Assembly: GCF_017573465.1 (NCBI RefSeq) | Contig: NZ_JAGEPF010000037.1 | Coordinates: 48,681-112,680 of the forward strand | Reading direction: 5' to 3' | Source of the DNA: Actinomadura violacea | GTDB taxonomy: Bacteria; Actinomycetota; Actinomycetes; Streptosporangiales; Streptosporangiaceae | DNA: 64,000 nt | In this document: positions 57,513-64,000 of the stretch, one piece after another | How the letters are laid out: every line of letters starts with the position of its first letter | How positions within the stretch are numbered: the first letter of the stretch is position 1 | The notes under the pieces: model-generated | What the model was told of the DNA's origin: nothing | Databases searched by the model: none | The model's input: the letters and a program-made list of their open reading frames with translations, nothing else | Program-made: the position numbers and the translations under genes

Positions 57513-58553
57513 TCAGCGGACCTCGGCCAGCACCGGCGACAGCTCGAACGCCGCGAAGACCCGCGCGTCCTGGAACACGACATTGCGCGCGACGCCGCCC
57601 GGCCGCACCGTGAAGACCTGCAGCGTGTGCAGCACGTAGTCCTCGCCGTCGTCGTCGCGGTGGTAGGCGGCGACGGCGGGCTGCGCGTTCGCCGCCGTCC
57701 GCACCAGCCGCCAGTCCGTGCCGCGCATCTCGAAGAGCCGCTCCAGGAACCGGCCGCAGGCGTCCCGGCCGGCGTACCAGAGCCGGATCGGCGGCATCTC
57801 CAGCACCGCGTCCTCGGTCAGCAGGGCGACGACCCCCGGCACGTCGGCGTCCTCGAACGCCCGGACGTACCGGTCCATCAGCGCGCCGGCGGCGCCGTCG
57901 TCGGGCCCGGCGACCGCGTCCTCGGCCGCCGAGACGTCCGCGAGGTCGGCGCGGGCCCGCCGGAGCGCGCCTTCGACGGCCGCCGCGCTCGTGCCCAGCA
58001 GCGCCGCGACCTCCTCCGCCGGGTAGCCCAGCACGTCGCGCAGGATGAGCACGGCCCGGTGCTCCGGCGGCAGCGCCTGCATCGCCGCGACCAGTGCCAG
58101 CCGCAGGCTGCCCCGCCGCACGGCCCGCTCCTCCTGGCCGCCGAGCAGCGCGTCCGGGAACGGCTGGAGCCACGGCACGTCCAGCGACGGGGCGAGCGGT
58201 GCGTGCGGATCGTCGCTCGGGCCGCAAAGCCCGGACGGCAGGCGCCGCCGCGACCGGCCCTCCAGCGCCGCCAGGCACGCGCGCGTCGCGATCCCGTACA
58301 GCTCCGCCCGCTCGTCCGGCCGCCCCGCCCGCGCCGTGCTCTTCCGCGCGCGCTCGGCCGTGCCCTTCCGCCCGCGCCCGGCGGTGCCCTCCCGCTCCCG
58401 CTCGGCGGCGCGCTCGCGGGCCCGCCGAGCGCGCAGCATCGTCTCCCGGACCAGGTCCTCGGCCTCGTGGACGGCGCCCAGCATCCGGTAGCAGTGCACC
58501 AGCAGCTCGCACCGGTAGGGCGCCACACGGGCCTCGAAATCCTCGTCGATCAC
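57513..58553 (-). CDS. SigG-type ECF sigma factor with SnoaL-like C-terminal domain
   Basis: This is a 346-residue sigma factor. Region 2 begins EDFEARVAPYRCELLVHCYR and MLGAVHEAEDLVRETMLRAR. Region 4 is MQALPPEHRAVLILRDVLGY and VAALLGTSAAAVEGALRRAR. A SnoaL/NTF2-like domain occupies residues 230-340 (LMDRYVRAFEDADVPGVVAL, FLERLFEMRGTDWRLVRTAA). Between regions 2.1 and 2.4 an Arg/Glu/Gly-rich insertion (AEREREGTAGRGRKGTAERA) replaces the usual short loop. GTG 58553 follows GGAGG by 5 bases; a longer frame from ATG 58634 touches the stop of the preceding VOC gene. The two are probably cotranscribed. Confidence 0.9.
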   Translation of the reverse strand: MIDEDFEARVAPYRCELLVHCYRMLGAVHEAEDLVRETMLRARRARERAAEREREGTAGRGRKGTAERARKSTARAGRPDERAELYGIATRACLAALEGRSRRRLPSGLCGPSDDPHAPLAPSLDVPWLQPFPDALLGGQEERAVRRGSLRLALVAAMQALPPEHRAVLILRDVLGYPAEEVAALLGTSAAAVEGALRRARADLADVSAAEDAVAGPDDGAAGALMDRYVRAFEDADVPGVVALLTEDAVLEMPPIRLWYAGRDACGRFLERLFEMRGTDWRLVRTAANAQPAVAAYHRDDDGEDYVLHTLQVFTVRPGGVARNVVFQDARVFAAFELSPVLAEVR

Positions 58554-58636
58554 CGGGCCTCCTGCGGGCTCGCGGACGTGCTGGGTCGCGGAAGGGCTCT
58601 TCGCGGACGGGCTGCGGTGCGCTGCGCGTGCCATGG

Positions 58637-59089
58637 TCAGCCGGACGCCGGCGGGTCGGCGAAGACGCCCTGGAGGATGCCGGTCGCCTGGCCGACCTCG
58701 ATGAGATAGCCGTCGGGGTCGCGCATGTAGCAGCGGATCTCGGCCTTGCGGTCCAGCGGCTCGGTGAGGAACTGGACCCCCTGTGCCGTGGCATGCGCAT
58801 AGAAGGCGTTGATGTCCGCCACCCGGACGTTCAGGAAAGTCGACACAGGGTCGCCCGGCGAGGGCGGCGTGAGGACGATGTCCGGCTTGTCCGGTGTTGG
58901 TCCGCCGCCCGGGTTCATGATGATCCAGCTGTTCGCCACCTTCAGGGTGGCGGGGTTCTCCTCCAGGATCACCTCGCCGCCCAGGACGTTCACGTAGAAG
59001 TCCCTGGATGCGGCGACGTCCCGCACGGTCAGGAAATGCGTCAGCACCAGTCCTTGCGCCGGTGCGGGGAAACCACCTTGGCCGGGCAT
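58637..59089 (-). CDS. VOC-family (glyoxalase/dioxygenase-like) protein
   Basis: This 150-residue protein has two beta-alpha-beta-beta-beta units: LTHFLTVRDVAASRDFYVNV near residue 16 and FLNVRVADINAFYAHATAQG near 86, ending IRCYMRDPDGYLIEVGQATG. His18 and Glu131 are the expected metal ligands. The substrate is unknown; relatives act in antibiotic resistance, glyoxal detoxification or ring cleavage. It lies directly before the SigG-type sigma gene, a pairing often seen for ECF sigma factors with C-terminal NTF2 domains. Confidence 0.88.
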   Translation of the reverse strand: MPGQGGFPAPAQGLVLTHFLTVRDVAASRDFYVNVLGGEVILEENPATLKVANSWIIMNPGGGPTPDKPDIVLTPPSPGDPVSTFLNVRVADINAFYAHATAQGVQFLTEPLDRKAEIRCYMRDPDGYLIEVGQATGILQGVFADPPASG

Positions 59090-59116
59090 CCCGGCTCCCT
59101 TCTCTCGTGGCGCGGG

Positions 59117-60052
59117 CTACACCCGGTGCGGGGCCCAGCGGTCCGGGTCGGCCTCCAGCGCGCGGCGGTCCCAGTCGCCGGGCTCCGCGGCGGCCTCATA
59201 GGTGCTCTGCAGGAACGCCAGGAGCGTCCCGTCCGGGTCGCCGGCCGTGGCGACCGCCTCGTACGGCAGCAGGAACTGCCCGTTCTCGCGGCTGTAGGAC
59301 GCCGCGTCCGGCGCGACCGGGCGGTCGGCGAACCCTTCCGGTTCGGGGTAGGCGTAGGCGTAGAAGGCGCCCTCGTCGAGGCCGGGCCAGAACCCGCAGC
59401 TGCTCAGCTCCCGCGAGTACCCCTCGACCATCACCCAGTCGCCGCAGTTCGGCGCGCCACCGGGATGCCGCGGCGCCTCGCGTCCGGAGAACCGGGTGCA
59501 GGCGAGGTCCATGGCGCCCCAGAAGAAGTGCACCGGGCTCACCTTGCCGATGAACCGGGACCGGAAATCACCGATCACCCGGTTCGCCTGGAGCAGCTGC
59601 CGCCAGAACACGTGCGCCGCCTGCGGGTCGTAGGACGCGTGCTGGTGGTCGTCGGCGAACGGGATCGACGGCTCCACCTCGTTCGGCCGCGCCTGGATCG
59701 TCGTCTCGATCCCGAGCCCGACGAGATGGTCCATCGTCTCGGCGTAGAAGTCGGCGACCGGTTTCGGCTCCAGCGCCACCAGCCGCTCCTCGCCGCTGCT
59801 CGTGCGGATGCGCAGCACATGGGAGATGAAGTCGAACTCGACGTCGAACGCGCCGGCCGCGTAGGGCACCGCCGAGGTGGTGAGCCCGCGCGGGCTCACG
59901 TACAGCGTGACCTGCCACCAATGGTTGATCAGCGGCGCGTGCGCCATCCGGATCTTCCCGACGATCTGCGTCCACATGTGCAGGGTGTCCCGCGTGCCGG
60001 TCCAGTCCGCGACCCGCAGCCGCGGCCATGACTCCCGCCTGTGCTCCCCCAC
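59117..60052 (-). CDS. DUF5996 family protein
   Basis: This 311-residue cytoplasmic protein starts near WPRLRVADWTGTRDTLHMWT and includes INHWWQVTLYVSPRGLTTSA, FDVEFDFISHVLRIRTSSGE, NPVHFFWGAMDLAC-type sequence (here SPVHFFWGAMDLACTRFSGR), GFWPGLDEGAFYAYAYPEPE and ENGQFLLPYEAVATAGDPDG. These blocks identify DUF5996, a widespread family of unknown role that is rich in conserved Trp and His. GTG 60052 follows GGGGGA by about 5 bases. It is divergent from the thioesterase gene; the 128 bases between hold the thioesterase promoter. Confidence 0.9.
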   Translation of the reverse strand: MGEHRRESWPRLRVADWTGTRDTLHMWTQIVGKIRMAHAPLINHWWQVTLYVSPRGLTTSAVPYAAGAFDVEFDFISHVLRIRTSSGEERLVALEPKPVADFYAETMDHLVGLGIETTIQARPNEVEPSIPFADDHQHASYDPQAAHVFWRQLLQANRVIGDFRSRFIGKVSPVHFFWGAMDLACTRFSGREAPRHPGGAPNCGDWVMVEGYSRELSSCGFWPGLDEGAFYAYAYPEPEGFADRPVAPDAASYSRENGQFLLPYEAVATAGDPDGTLLAFLQSTYEAAAEPGDWDRRALEADPDRWAPHRV

Positions 60053-60167
60053 TGGATCCCCCTCGCGCGCACACGCGTCAGCGGGCGCTGGGGGACCGCC
60101 CGGCTCCTACTGTCGCCCCCTACCCCGCGTTCCTCCCCGGCAACCGTCCGGGCGCCGGGGCGGCGTC

Positions 60168-60173
60168 TAGGGT
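60168..60173 (+). promoter_or_regulatory. -10 box, leaderless, of the thioesterase gene
   Basis: TAGGGT is followed by exactly 7 bases and then GTG 60181. No Shine-Dalgarno is present. Confidence 0.55.
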
Positions 60174-60180
60174 GGTGGGC

Positions 60181-60543
60181 GTGCGCTACGAGGTGACGGA
60201 GGCCGACACCGCGACCGCGCTGGGCAGCGGCGACGTCCCGGTGCTCGGCACCCCGCGGGTGATCGCGTGGATGGAGGCGGCGACCGTCCGGGCCGCCGCG
60301 CCGCTCCTGGACGCGGGGCAGACGACGGTGGGCGTGGCGATCCGCGTCGAGCACCTGCGCGCCACGCCCGTCGGCGGGACGGTCGAGGTCTCCGCCGAGG
60401 CGCCGGACGGCGCGTCGGGCCGCCGCCTCACCTTCGCGGTGCGGGCCGTCGACGCCGCGGGGACGGTCGTCGCGGCGGGCGAGATCGACCGCGCGGTCGT
60501 CGACCGCGACCGGTTCGCCGAGGCGGCGCGCGCGAAGCGGTGA
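60181..60543 (+). CDS. Hot-dog-fold thioesterase (FlK-like family)
   Basis: This 120-residue protein has the hot-dog pattern VIAWMEAATVRAAAPLLDAG (central helix with the conserved Glu), then TTVGVAIRVEHLRATPVGGT and VEVSAEAPDGASGRRLTFAV. This resembles the small thioesterases related to fluoroacetyl-CoA thioesterase FlK, where the Glu and a following Thr and His act on a short acyl-CoA. GTG 60181 is the leaderless start. Its substrate is unknown. It is convergent with the Hsp100 gene, with a small tandem repeat between. Confidence 0.85.
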   Translation: MRYEVTEADTATALGSGDVPVLGTPRVIAWMEAATVRAAAPLLDAGQTTVGVAIRVEHLRATPVGGTVEVSAEAPDGASGRRLTFAVRAVDAAGTVVAAGEIDRAVVDRDRFAEAARAKR

Positions 60544-60578
60544 CCTTGCGGGCCAGGTGCTGTGCGGGTCAGGCACGG

Positions 60579-60612
60579 CGCTGGTCAGGTGCCCGCGCTG
60601 GTCAGGTGCCCG
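60579..60612. repeat. Tandem 17-bp repeat between convergent genes
   Basis: CGCTGGTCAGGTGCCCG occurs at 60579-60595 and 60596-60612, followed by a degenerate third copy that supplies the stop codon of the Hsp100 gene. Confidence 0.8.
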
Positions 60613-60618
60613 TGCGGG

Positions 60619-63150
60619 TCAGGCGCCGTGCGCGGCCGGCACCGCGGTGATGTCGATGCCGCCGTCGGCGGCGCCGACGGACGCGGTGCCGCCCTCGTCC
60701 AGCTCCCCGCGCAGCAGCATCATCGACAGCCGGTTGTCCACCTCGCGCTGGATCGTCCGGCGCAGCGGCCGCGCGCCGAACTCCGGCTTGTAGCCGCGCT
60801 CGACCAGCAGGTCCTTGGCGCCGTCGGAGACGTCCAGCCCGACGTCCTGGCCGCGCAGCCGCTGCCGCGTCCCCGACAGCAGCAGGTCGACGATCTCCCG
60901 CAGCTCCGGCTTGCCGAGCCGGTCGAACACCACGATCTCGTCGATCCGGTTGAGCAGCTCGGGCCGCAGCGTCCGCTGCACCAGGTCCATCACCTGCTCC
61001 TCGAGGTCCGCGGCGGACTCCTCCGGCCGGGACAGGATCAGCTCGGCGCCGATGTTGCTCGTCATGATCACGATGGTGTTGCTGAAGTCGACCGTCCGGC
61101 CCTGCCCGTCGGTGAGCCGCCCGTCGTCCAGGATCTGCAGCAGCACGTTCATCACGTCCGGGTGCGCCTTCTCGATCTCGTCGAACAGCACCACGCTGTG
61201 CGGGCGCCGCCGGACGGCCTCGGTGAGCTGCCCCGCCTCCTCGTAGCCGACGTATCCGGGCGGGGAGCCGACGAGCCGGGAGACGGTGTGCTTGTCCTGG
61301 AACTCGCTCATGTCGATGCGGACCATGTGGTCGTCGCCGCCGAACAACGTCCCGGCCAGCGCGCGCGCCAGCTCGGTCTTGCCGACGCCCGTCGGGCCGA
61401 GGAACAGGAACCCGCCGATCGGACGGTCCGGGTCGGACAGCCCCGCGCGCCCCCGCTGGACGGCCTCGGCGACCGCCTGGACGGCCCGGTCCTGCCCGAT
61501 GACCCGCTCGTGCAGGTGCCGGTCGAGGTTCAGGATGCGGTCGCGCTCCTCCTCCGTCAGCGTCCGCACCGGGATGCCGGTGCTCCGCGACACCACCTCG
61601 GCGATGTCGGTGGCCAGCACCTGCGGGACGGTGTCCTCGTGGTGCCGGGCCGCCTCGATCTCCGGCCGCAGCGCGTCGATCTCCGCGGCCAGCTCCTTCG
61701 CCCGGTCGAACCGCTCGGACCGGACGGCCTGGTCCTTGTCGCGGTGCAGCGCGTCGAGGCGCTCCTCCAGCGCGCGGGCGCCGTTGTCGGGCGCCTGCGC
61801 GCGCAGCCGGACCCGCGCGCCCGCCTGGTCCATCAGGTCGATCGCCTTGTCCGGCAGGAACCGGTCGCTGACGTAGCGGTCGGACATGGTCGCCGCCGCG
61901 TCGATCGCCTCATCGGTGATCTTCACCTGGTGGTGGGCCTCGTAGGCGTCCCGCAGGCCCGCGAGGATCTCCACGGTCTGCTCGACGGTCGGCTCGGCCA
62001 CCAGCACCGGCTGGAACCGGCGCTCCAGCGCGGCGTCCTTCTCGATGTTCCTGCGGTACTCGTCGATCGTGGTGGCCGCGACGACGTGCAGCTCGCCGCG
62101 GGCGAGCGCGGGCTTGAGGATGTTCGCCGCGTCCATCCCGCCCTCGGCCGAGCCCGCCCCGACCAGCGTGTGCACCTCGTCGATGAAGATCACCAGCTCG
62201 TCGGAGCGGTCCCGGATCTCGTCGATGACCTTCTTGATCCGCTCCTCGAACTCGCCGCGGTACTTCGAGCCGGCGACCATGCCGGTGAGGTCGAGCGCGA
62301 CGACCCGCTTGTCCTTGAGCGTCGCCGGCACGCTGCCGTTGACGATCCGCTGCGCGATGCCCTCGACGATCGCGGTCTTGCCGACCCCGGGCTCGCCGAT
62401 GAGGCACGGGTTGTTCTTGGTGCGCCGCGACAGCACCTCGACGGCCTGCTCGATCTCCTCCTCGCGGCCCACGACCGGGTCGATGCGGCCCTCGCGGGCC
62501 TCCTCGGTGAGGTCGCGGCCGTACTCGTCGAGGGTCGGCGTCGCGCCGGACGCCCGCGCCCCGGCCGCCCGTCCCCCGGCCGCCGACGGGCCGGCGCCCG
62601 CGCGGCCGCGCTCCTCGCCCGCCATCGCGTCCTGGAACCCGTCGGCCGTCACGCCCTGCGACTCCAGCAGCCGCGCCGCCGGCGACGCCGGGTTGACCAT
62701 CAGCGCGAGCAGCAGGTGCTCAGGTCCGATGTAGGACGAGCCGAGCGCGCGCGAGAGGCGCTGCGAGTCGAGGACGGCGCGCTTGGCGGCGGGCGACAGC
62801 GTCGAGGGCGCGCCGCCGGGCGTGCCCCGCGCGGCGGTCTCGGACACCTGCTTGACGATCCCGTCGGGGTCGGCGCCCGCCTCGCGCAGGAGCGCCCGCC
62901 CCGGGTCGGCGCCCGCACCGGCCGCGAGCAGGTCGAGGACGTCCAGGTCGGGCGCGCCGCGGTCGGCGGCCAGCTGGACGGCCGAGGACAGCATCGCCCG
63001 TGCGGGCTCGCTCAGCAGCCTGCCGACGTCGACCCGCTGGACGCCGGGCCGCGCCGGGGGCCAGCCCTCCTGCCCGCCGAACACCCGCCCCGCGAGCAGG
63101 TCGAAGCCCCGGAACGGGTCGTCGAAGAAGGAACCGAAAGGCGTGGACAC
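60619..63150 (-). CDS. Hsp100/Clp AAA+ ATPase with ClpC-like middle domain
   Basis: This is an 843-residue two-ring protein unfoldase. A Clp N-domain runs to about residue 155 (LSSAVQLAADRGAPDLDVLD, LGSSYIGPEHLLLALMVNPA). AAA1 has GEPGVGKTAIVEGIAQRIVN and VIFIDEVHTLVGAGSAEGGM. The short middle region carries a UVR-like segment (FDRAKELAAEIDAL), as in ClpC. AAA2 has FLFLGPTGVGKTELARALAG, GSPPGYVGYEEAGQLTEAVR, VVLFDEIEKAHPDVMNVLLQ and RPELLNRIDEIVVFDRLG. The sequence between NTIVIMTSNIGAELIL and EEQVMDLV lacks the LGF-type ClpP-binding tripeptide, so it may work without ClpP. GTG 63150 follows GGGGGG by 7 bases. Confidence 0.93.
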   Translation of the reverse strand: MSTPFGSFFDDPFRGFDLLAGRVFGGQEGWPPARPGVQRVDVGRLLSEPARAMLSSAVQLAADRGAPDLDVLDLLAAGAGADPGRALLREAGADPDGIVKQVSETAARGTPGGAPSTLSPAAKRAVLDSQRLSRALGSSYIGPEHLLLALMVNPASPAARLLESQGVTADGFQDAMAGEERGRAGAGPSAAGGRAAGARASGATPTLDEYGRDLTEEAREGRIDPVVGREEEIEQAVEVLSRRTKNNPCLIGEPGVGKTAIVEGIAQRIVNGSVPATLKDKRVVALDLTGMVAGSKYRGEFEERIKKVIDEIRDRSDELVIFIDEVHTLVGAGSAEGGMDAANILKPALARGELHVVAATTIDEYRRNIEKDAALERRFQPVLVAEPTVEQTVEILAGLRDAYEAHHQVKITDEAIDAAATMSDRYVSDRFLPDKAIDLMDQAGARVRLRAQAPDNGARALEERLDALHRDKDQAVRSERFDRAKELAAEIDALRPEIEAARHHEDTVPQVLATDIAEVVSRSTGIPVRTLTEEERDRILNLDRHLHERVIGQDRAVQAVAEAVQRGRAGLSDPDRPIGGFLFLGPTGVGKTELARALAGTLFGGDDHMVRIDMSEFQDKHTVSRLVGSPPGYVGYEEAGQLTEAVRRRPHSVVLFDEIEKAHPDVMNVLLQILDDGRLTDGQGRTVDFSNTIVIMTSNIGAELILSRPEESAADLEEQVMDLVQRTLRPELLNRIDEIVVFDRLGKPELREIVDLLLSGTRQRLRGQDVGLDVSDGAKDLLVERGYKPEFGARPLRRTIQREVDNRLSMMLLRGELDEGGTASVGAADGGIDITAVPAAHGA

Positions 63151-63171
63151 CGGCTGACCCCCCAAGCGTCA

Positions 63172-63190
63172 TGGGACATTCGTCCCACTA
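63172..63190 (-). promoter_or_regulatory. Inverted repeat and -10-like box before the Hsp100 gene
   Basis: TGGGAC-attc-GTCCCA (63172-63187) overlaps a TAGTGG sequence on the minus strand (plus-strand 63185-63190). It is a possible repressor site. It does not match the HspR-binding HAIR consensus. Confidence 0.35.
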
Positions 63191-63285
63191 GGGGTCGCCT
63201 TCCCCCGTCCGTGGTAATCCCAGCGAATCCCCAAAACCGGACAACCGAGGTCCAGGCGGGCCTGCGGTCAGGCGGGCCCCGGGGA

Positions 63286-63639
63286 TCAGGCGGGCAGCGC
63301 GTCGCGGACGTCGAACACGCGGTCCAGGCCGGTCGTCCGGAGGATCCGGGTGAAGCGGTCGGTGGGGCGCGCCAGGACGAGCCGCCCGCACAGGCCGAGG
63401 ATCTGCTTGCGCGCGTGCAGGAAGACGTTCAGCCCGGACGAGTCGCAGAACGTCATGGCGCCGACGTCCACCACCACCTGCGGCGGGGACTGCCCCGCCA
63501 TCGCCCGGGCCAGGTGCTCCTCCAGCACCGCCGTGTCGGTGAGGGTCAGCTCGCCGGCCACGCCGACCGTCGTCCATCCGTCGCGGCGGCCGAGACTGAA
63601 CTCGACCTTGCCGGCCCTCCGATCGGCCACCATCCCCAT
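63286..63639 (-). CDS. Anti-sigma-factor antagonist (STAS domain), second copy
   Basis: This 117-residue single STAS domain has TTVGVAGELTLTDTAVLEEH, VVVDVGAMTFCDSSGLNVFL with the predicted phospho-Ser in CDSSGLN, and RILRTTGLDRVFDVRDAL. It is similar in layout to the protein at 7194-7535. ATG 63639 lies 7 bases after AGGAGGG; the upstream ATG at 63657 lies within the ribosome-site region. It may partner with an RsbW-like kinase such as the one at 32814-33233. A SigB-like promoter lies upstream. Confidence 0.88.
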   Translation of the reverse strand: MGMVADRRAGKVEFSLGRRDGWTTVGVAGELTLTDTAVLEEHLARAMAGQSPPQVVVDVGAMTFCDSSGLNVFLHARKQILGLCGRLVLARPTDRFTRILRTTGLDRVFDVRDALPA

Positions 63640-63678
63640 ACGTCCACCCTCCTGCATCGGAGCCGCCCAGAACCGGCT

Positions 63679-63704
63679 ATGCCCGATAAAACGGGAGGTA
63701 AAGC
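63679..63704 (-). promoter_or_regulatory. Sigma-B-like promoter of the second STAS gene
   Basis: On the minus strand GCTT (plus-strand 63701-63704), 16 bases, GGGCAT (plus-strand 63679-63684). It differs from the SigB consensus GGGTAT by one base. Confidence 0.35.
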
Positions 63705-63727
63705 CGAGCTGTTCCCCTGTCCGGTGC

Positions 63728-64000
63728 TCAGGCGGTGCGGGACCGGGTGCGGCGGAGCAGCCGGACCAGGCAGCCGCCCGAGGCCAGCGCGGACGCGAAC
63801 GCGGCCGGCGCGCCGGCGAGCAGCAGCAGCCCCGTGCGCCACGTGCCCTGCAGGAGGTAGGCCACCGCGAACAGCAGCAGGACGAACGTCAGCGTCGTCA
63901 GCAGCCCGGTCGCCGCGGCCGCGGCGACGATCAGCACGGCGCGGGCGAGGACCCGTGCCACGGCGGCCCGCCGGTGCCGCGGCCCGCGCGGCGAGGAGAG
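63728..64000 (-). CDS. Small membrane protein, possibly cut by the window end
   Basis: At least 77 residues are visible from GTG 63961 (ARVLARAVLIVAAAAATGLL, TLTFVLLLFAVAYLLQGTWR, TGLLLLAGAPAAFASALASG), giving two to three transmembrane helices and a basic tail RLLRRTRSRTA. The frame stays open to the window end, so the true start may lie outside. The family is not recognised. It is upstream of and on the same strand as the STAS gene, with a promoter-like region between. Confidence 0.65.
   Translation of the reverse strand, partial: LSSPRGPRHRRAAVARVLARAVLIVAAAAATGLLTTLTFVLLLFAVAYLLQGTWRTGLLLLAGAPAAFASALASGGCLVRLLRRTRSRTA

Noticed and set aside
63151..63285. HspR-binding HAIR element upstream of the Hsp100 gene
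   Set aside because: No CTTGAGT-N7-ACTCAAG-like sequence is present; only an unrelated 6-bp inverted repeat was found.

Overview
This is a 64-kb stretch of a chromosome of very high G+C content. GTG starts are common, third codon positions are nearly all G or C, and many starts look leaderless. The gene content is that of a mycelial actinobacterium: serS, pheA, the proteasome activator Bpa/PafE, polyprenol-phosphate-dependent mannosyltransferases, many ECF sigma factors, and STAS and RsbW-like regulators. The protein character and regulator types fit Thermomonosporaceae/Streptosporangiales (Actinomadura-like) best. That placement is inference, because no rRNA is present. No prophage, insertion sequence, CRISPR array or biosynthetic megacluster is visible.

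Layout. 1-6.5 kb: the 3' end of a divergent EF-Tu gene with a strong terminator, a secreted endonuclease/phosphatase-fold protein, an acyl-CoA ligase, two membrane proteins and an OmpR-type two-component pair. 6.5-15.2 kb: a small Cys protein, a STAS protein, then a cell-envelope block (GT2 glycosyltransferase, MptB-like GT-C mannosyltransferase, a phosphatase-like membrane protein, a GT87 mannosyltransferase, DUF4446), followed by pheA. 15.3-20.2 kb: three overlapping tandem genes for secreted beta-sandwich-type repeat proteins. 20.2-28.6 kb: methyltransferase, serS, secreted tyrosine phosphatase, HAD phosphatase, bpa with a quinone oxidoreductase, a long Pro-rich MinD/ParA-like ATPase and a cupin. 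28.6-35 kb: tRNA-Ser(UGA), small membrane proteins, an M15 peptidase lipoprotein, a MarR/pirin divergent pair, a GntR / RsbW-like ATPase / two-hypothetical cluster, then a debris zone holding a GntR tail remnant.

35-48 kb: a DGPF(YCII)-ECF42 sigma pair, a beta-lactamase-family hydrolase, a macrodomain protein divergent from a His-rich methyltransferase, and a P-loop ATPase. A consensus actinobacterial SOS (LexA) box lies upstream of that ATPase and an unusual array of CTAG-centred hairpins lies downstream. Then come an acidic protein, a complete tricorn protease with all catalytic residues, and a MauE-type membrane protein with a Cys-rich partner. 47.8-64 kb: a SigE-family sigma factor followed by two copies of a three-hairpin repeat whose main stem covaries, a second acyl-CoA ligase, an ECF sigma factor fused to an anti-sigma-like tail, a MerR regulator divergent from a class III adenylate cyclase, a D-aminoacylase operon, OhrR, a SigG-type sigma factor with a VOC protein, DUF5996, a thioesterase, an Hsp100 ATPase lacking a visible ClpP loop, a second STAS protein and a membrane protein cut by the window edge.

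The most unusual signals are the covarying twin repeat (48333-48625), the CTAG hairpin array (41730-41896), the SOS box (40294-40311), the three tandem paralogues with homogenised 3' ends, and the sigma/anti-sigma fusion. Functions are read from motifs by eye; no database search was run.
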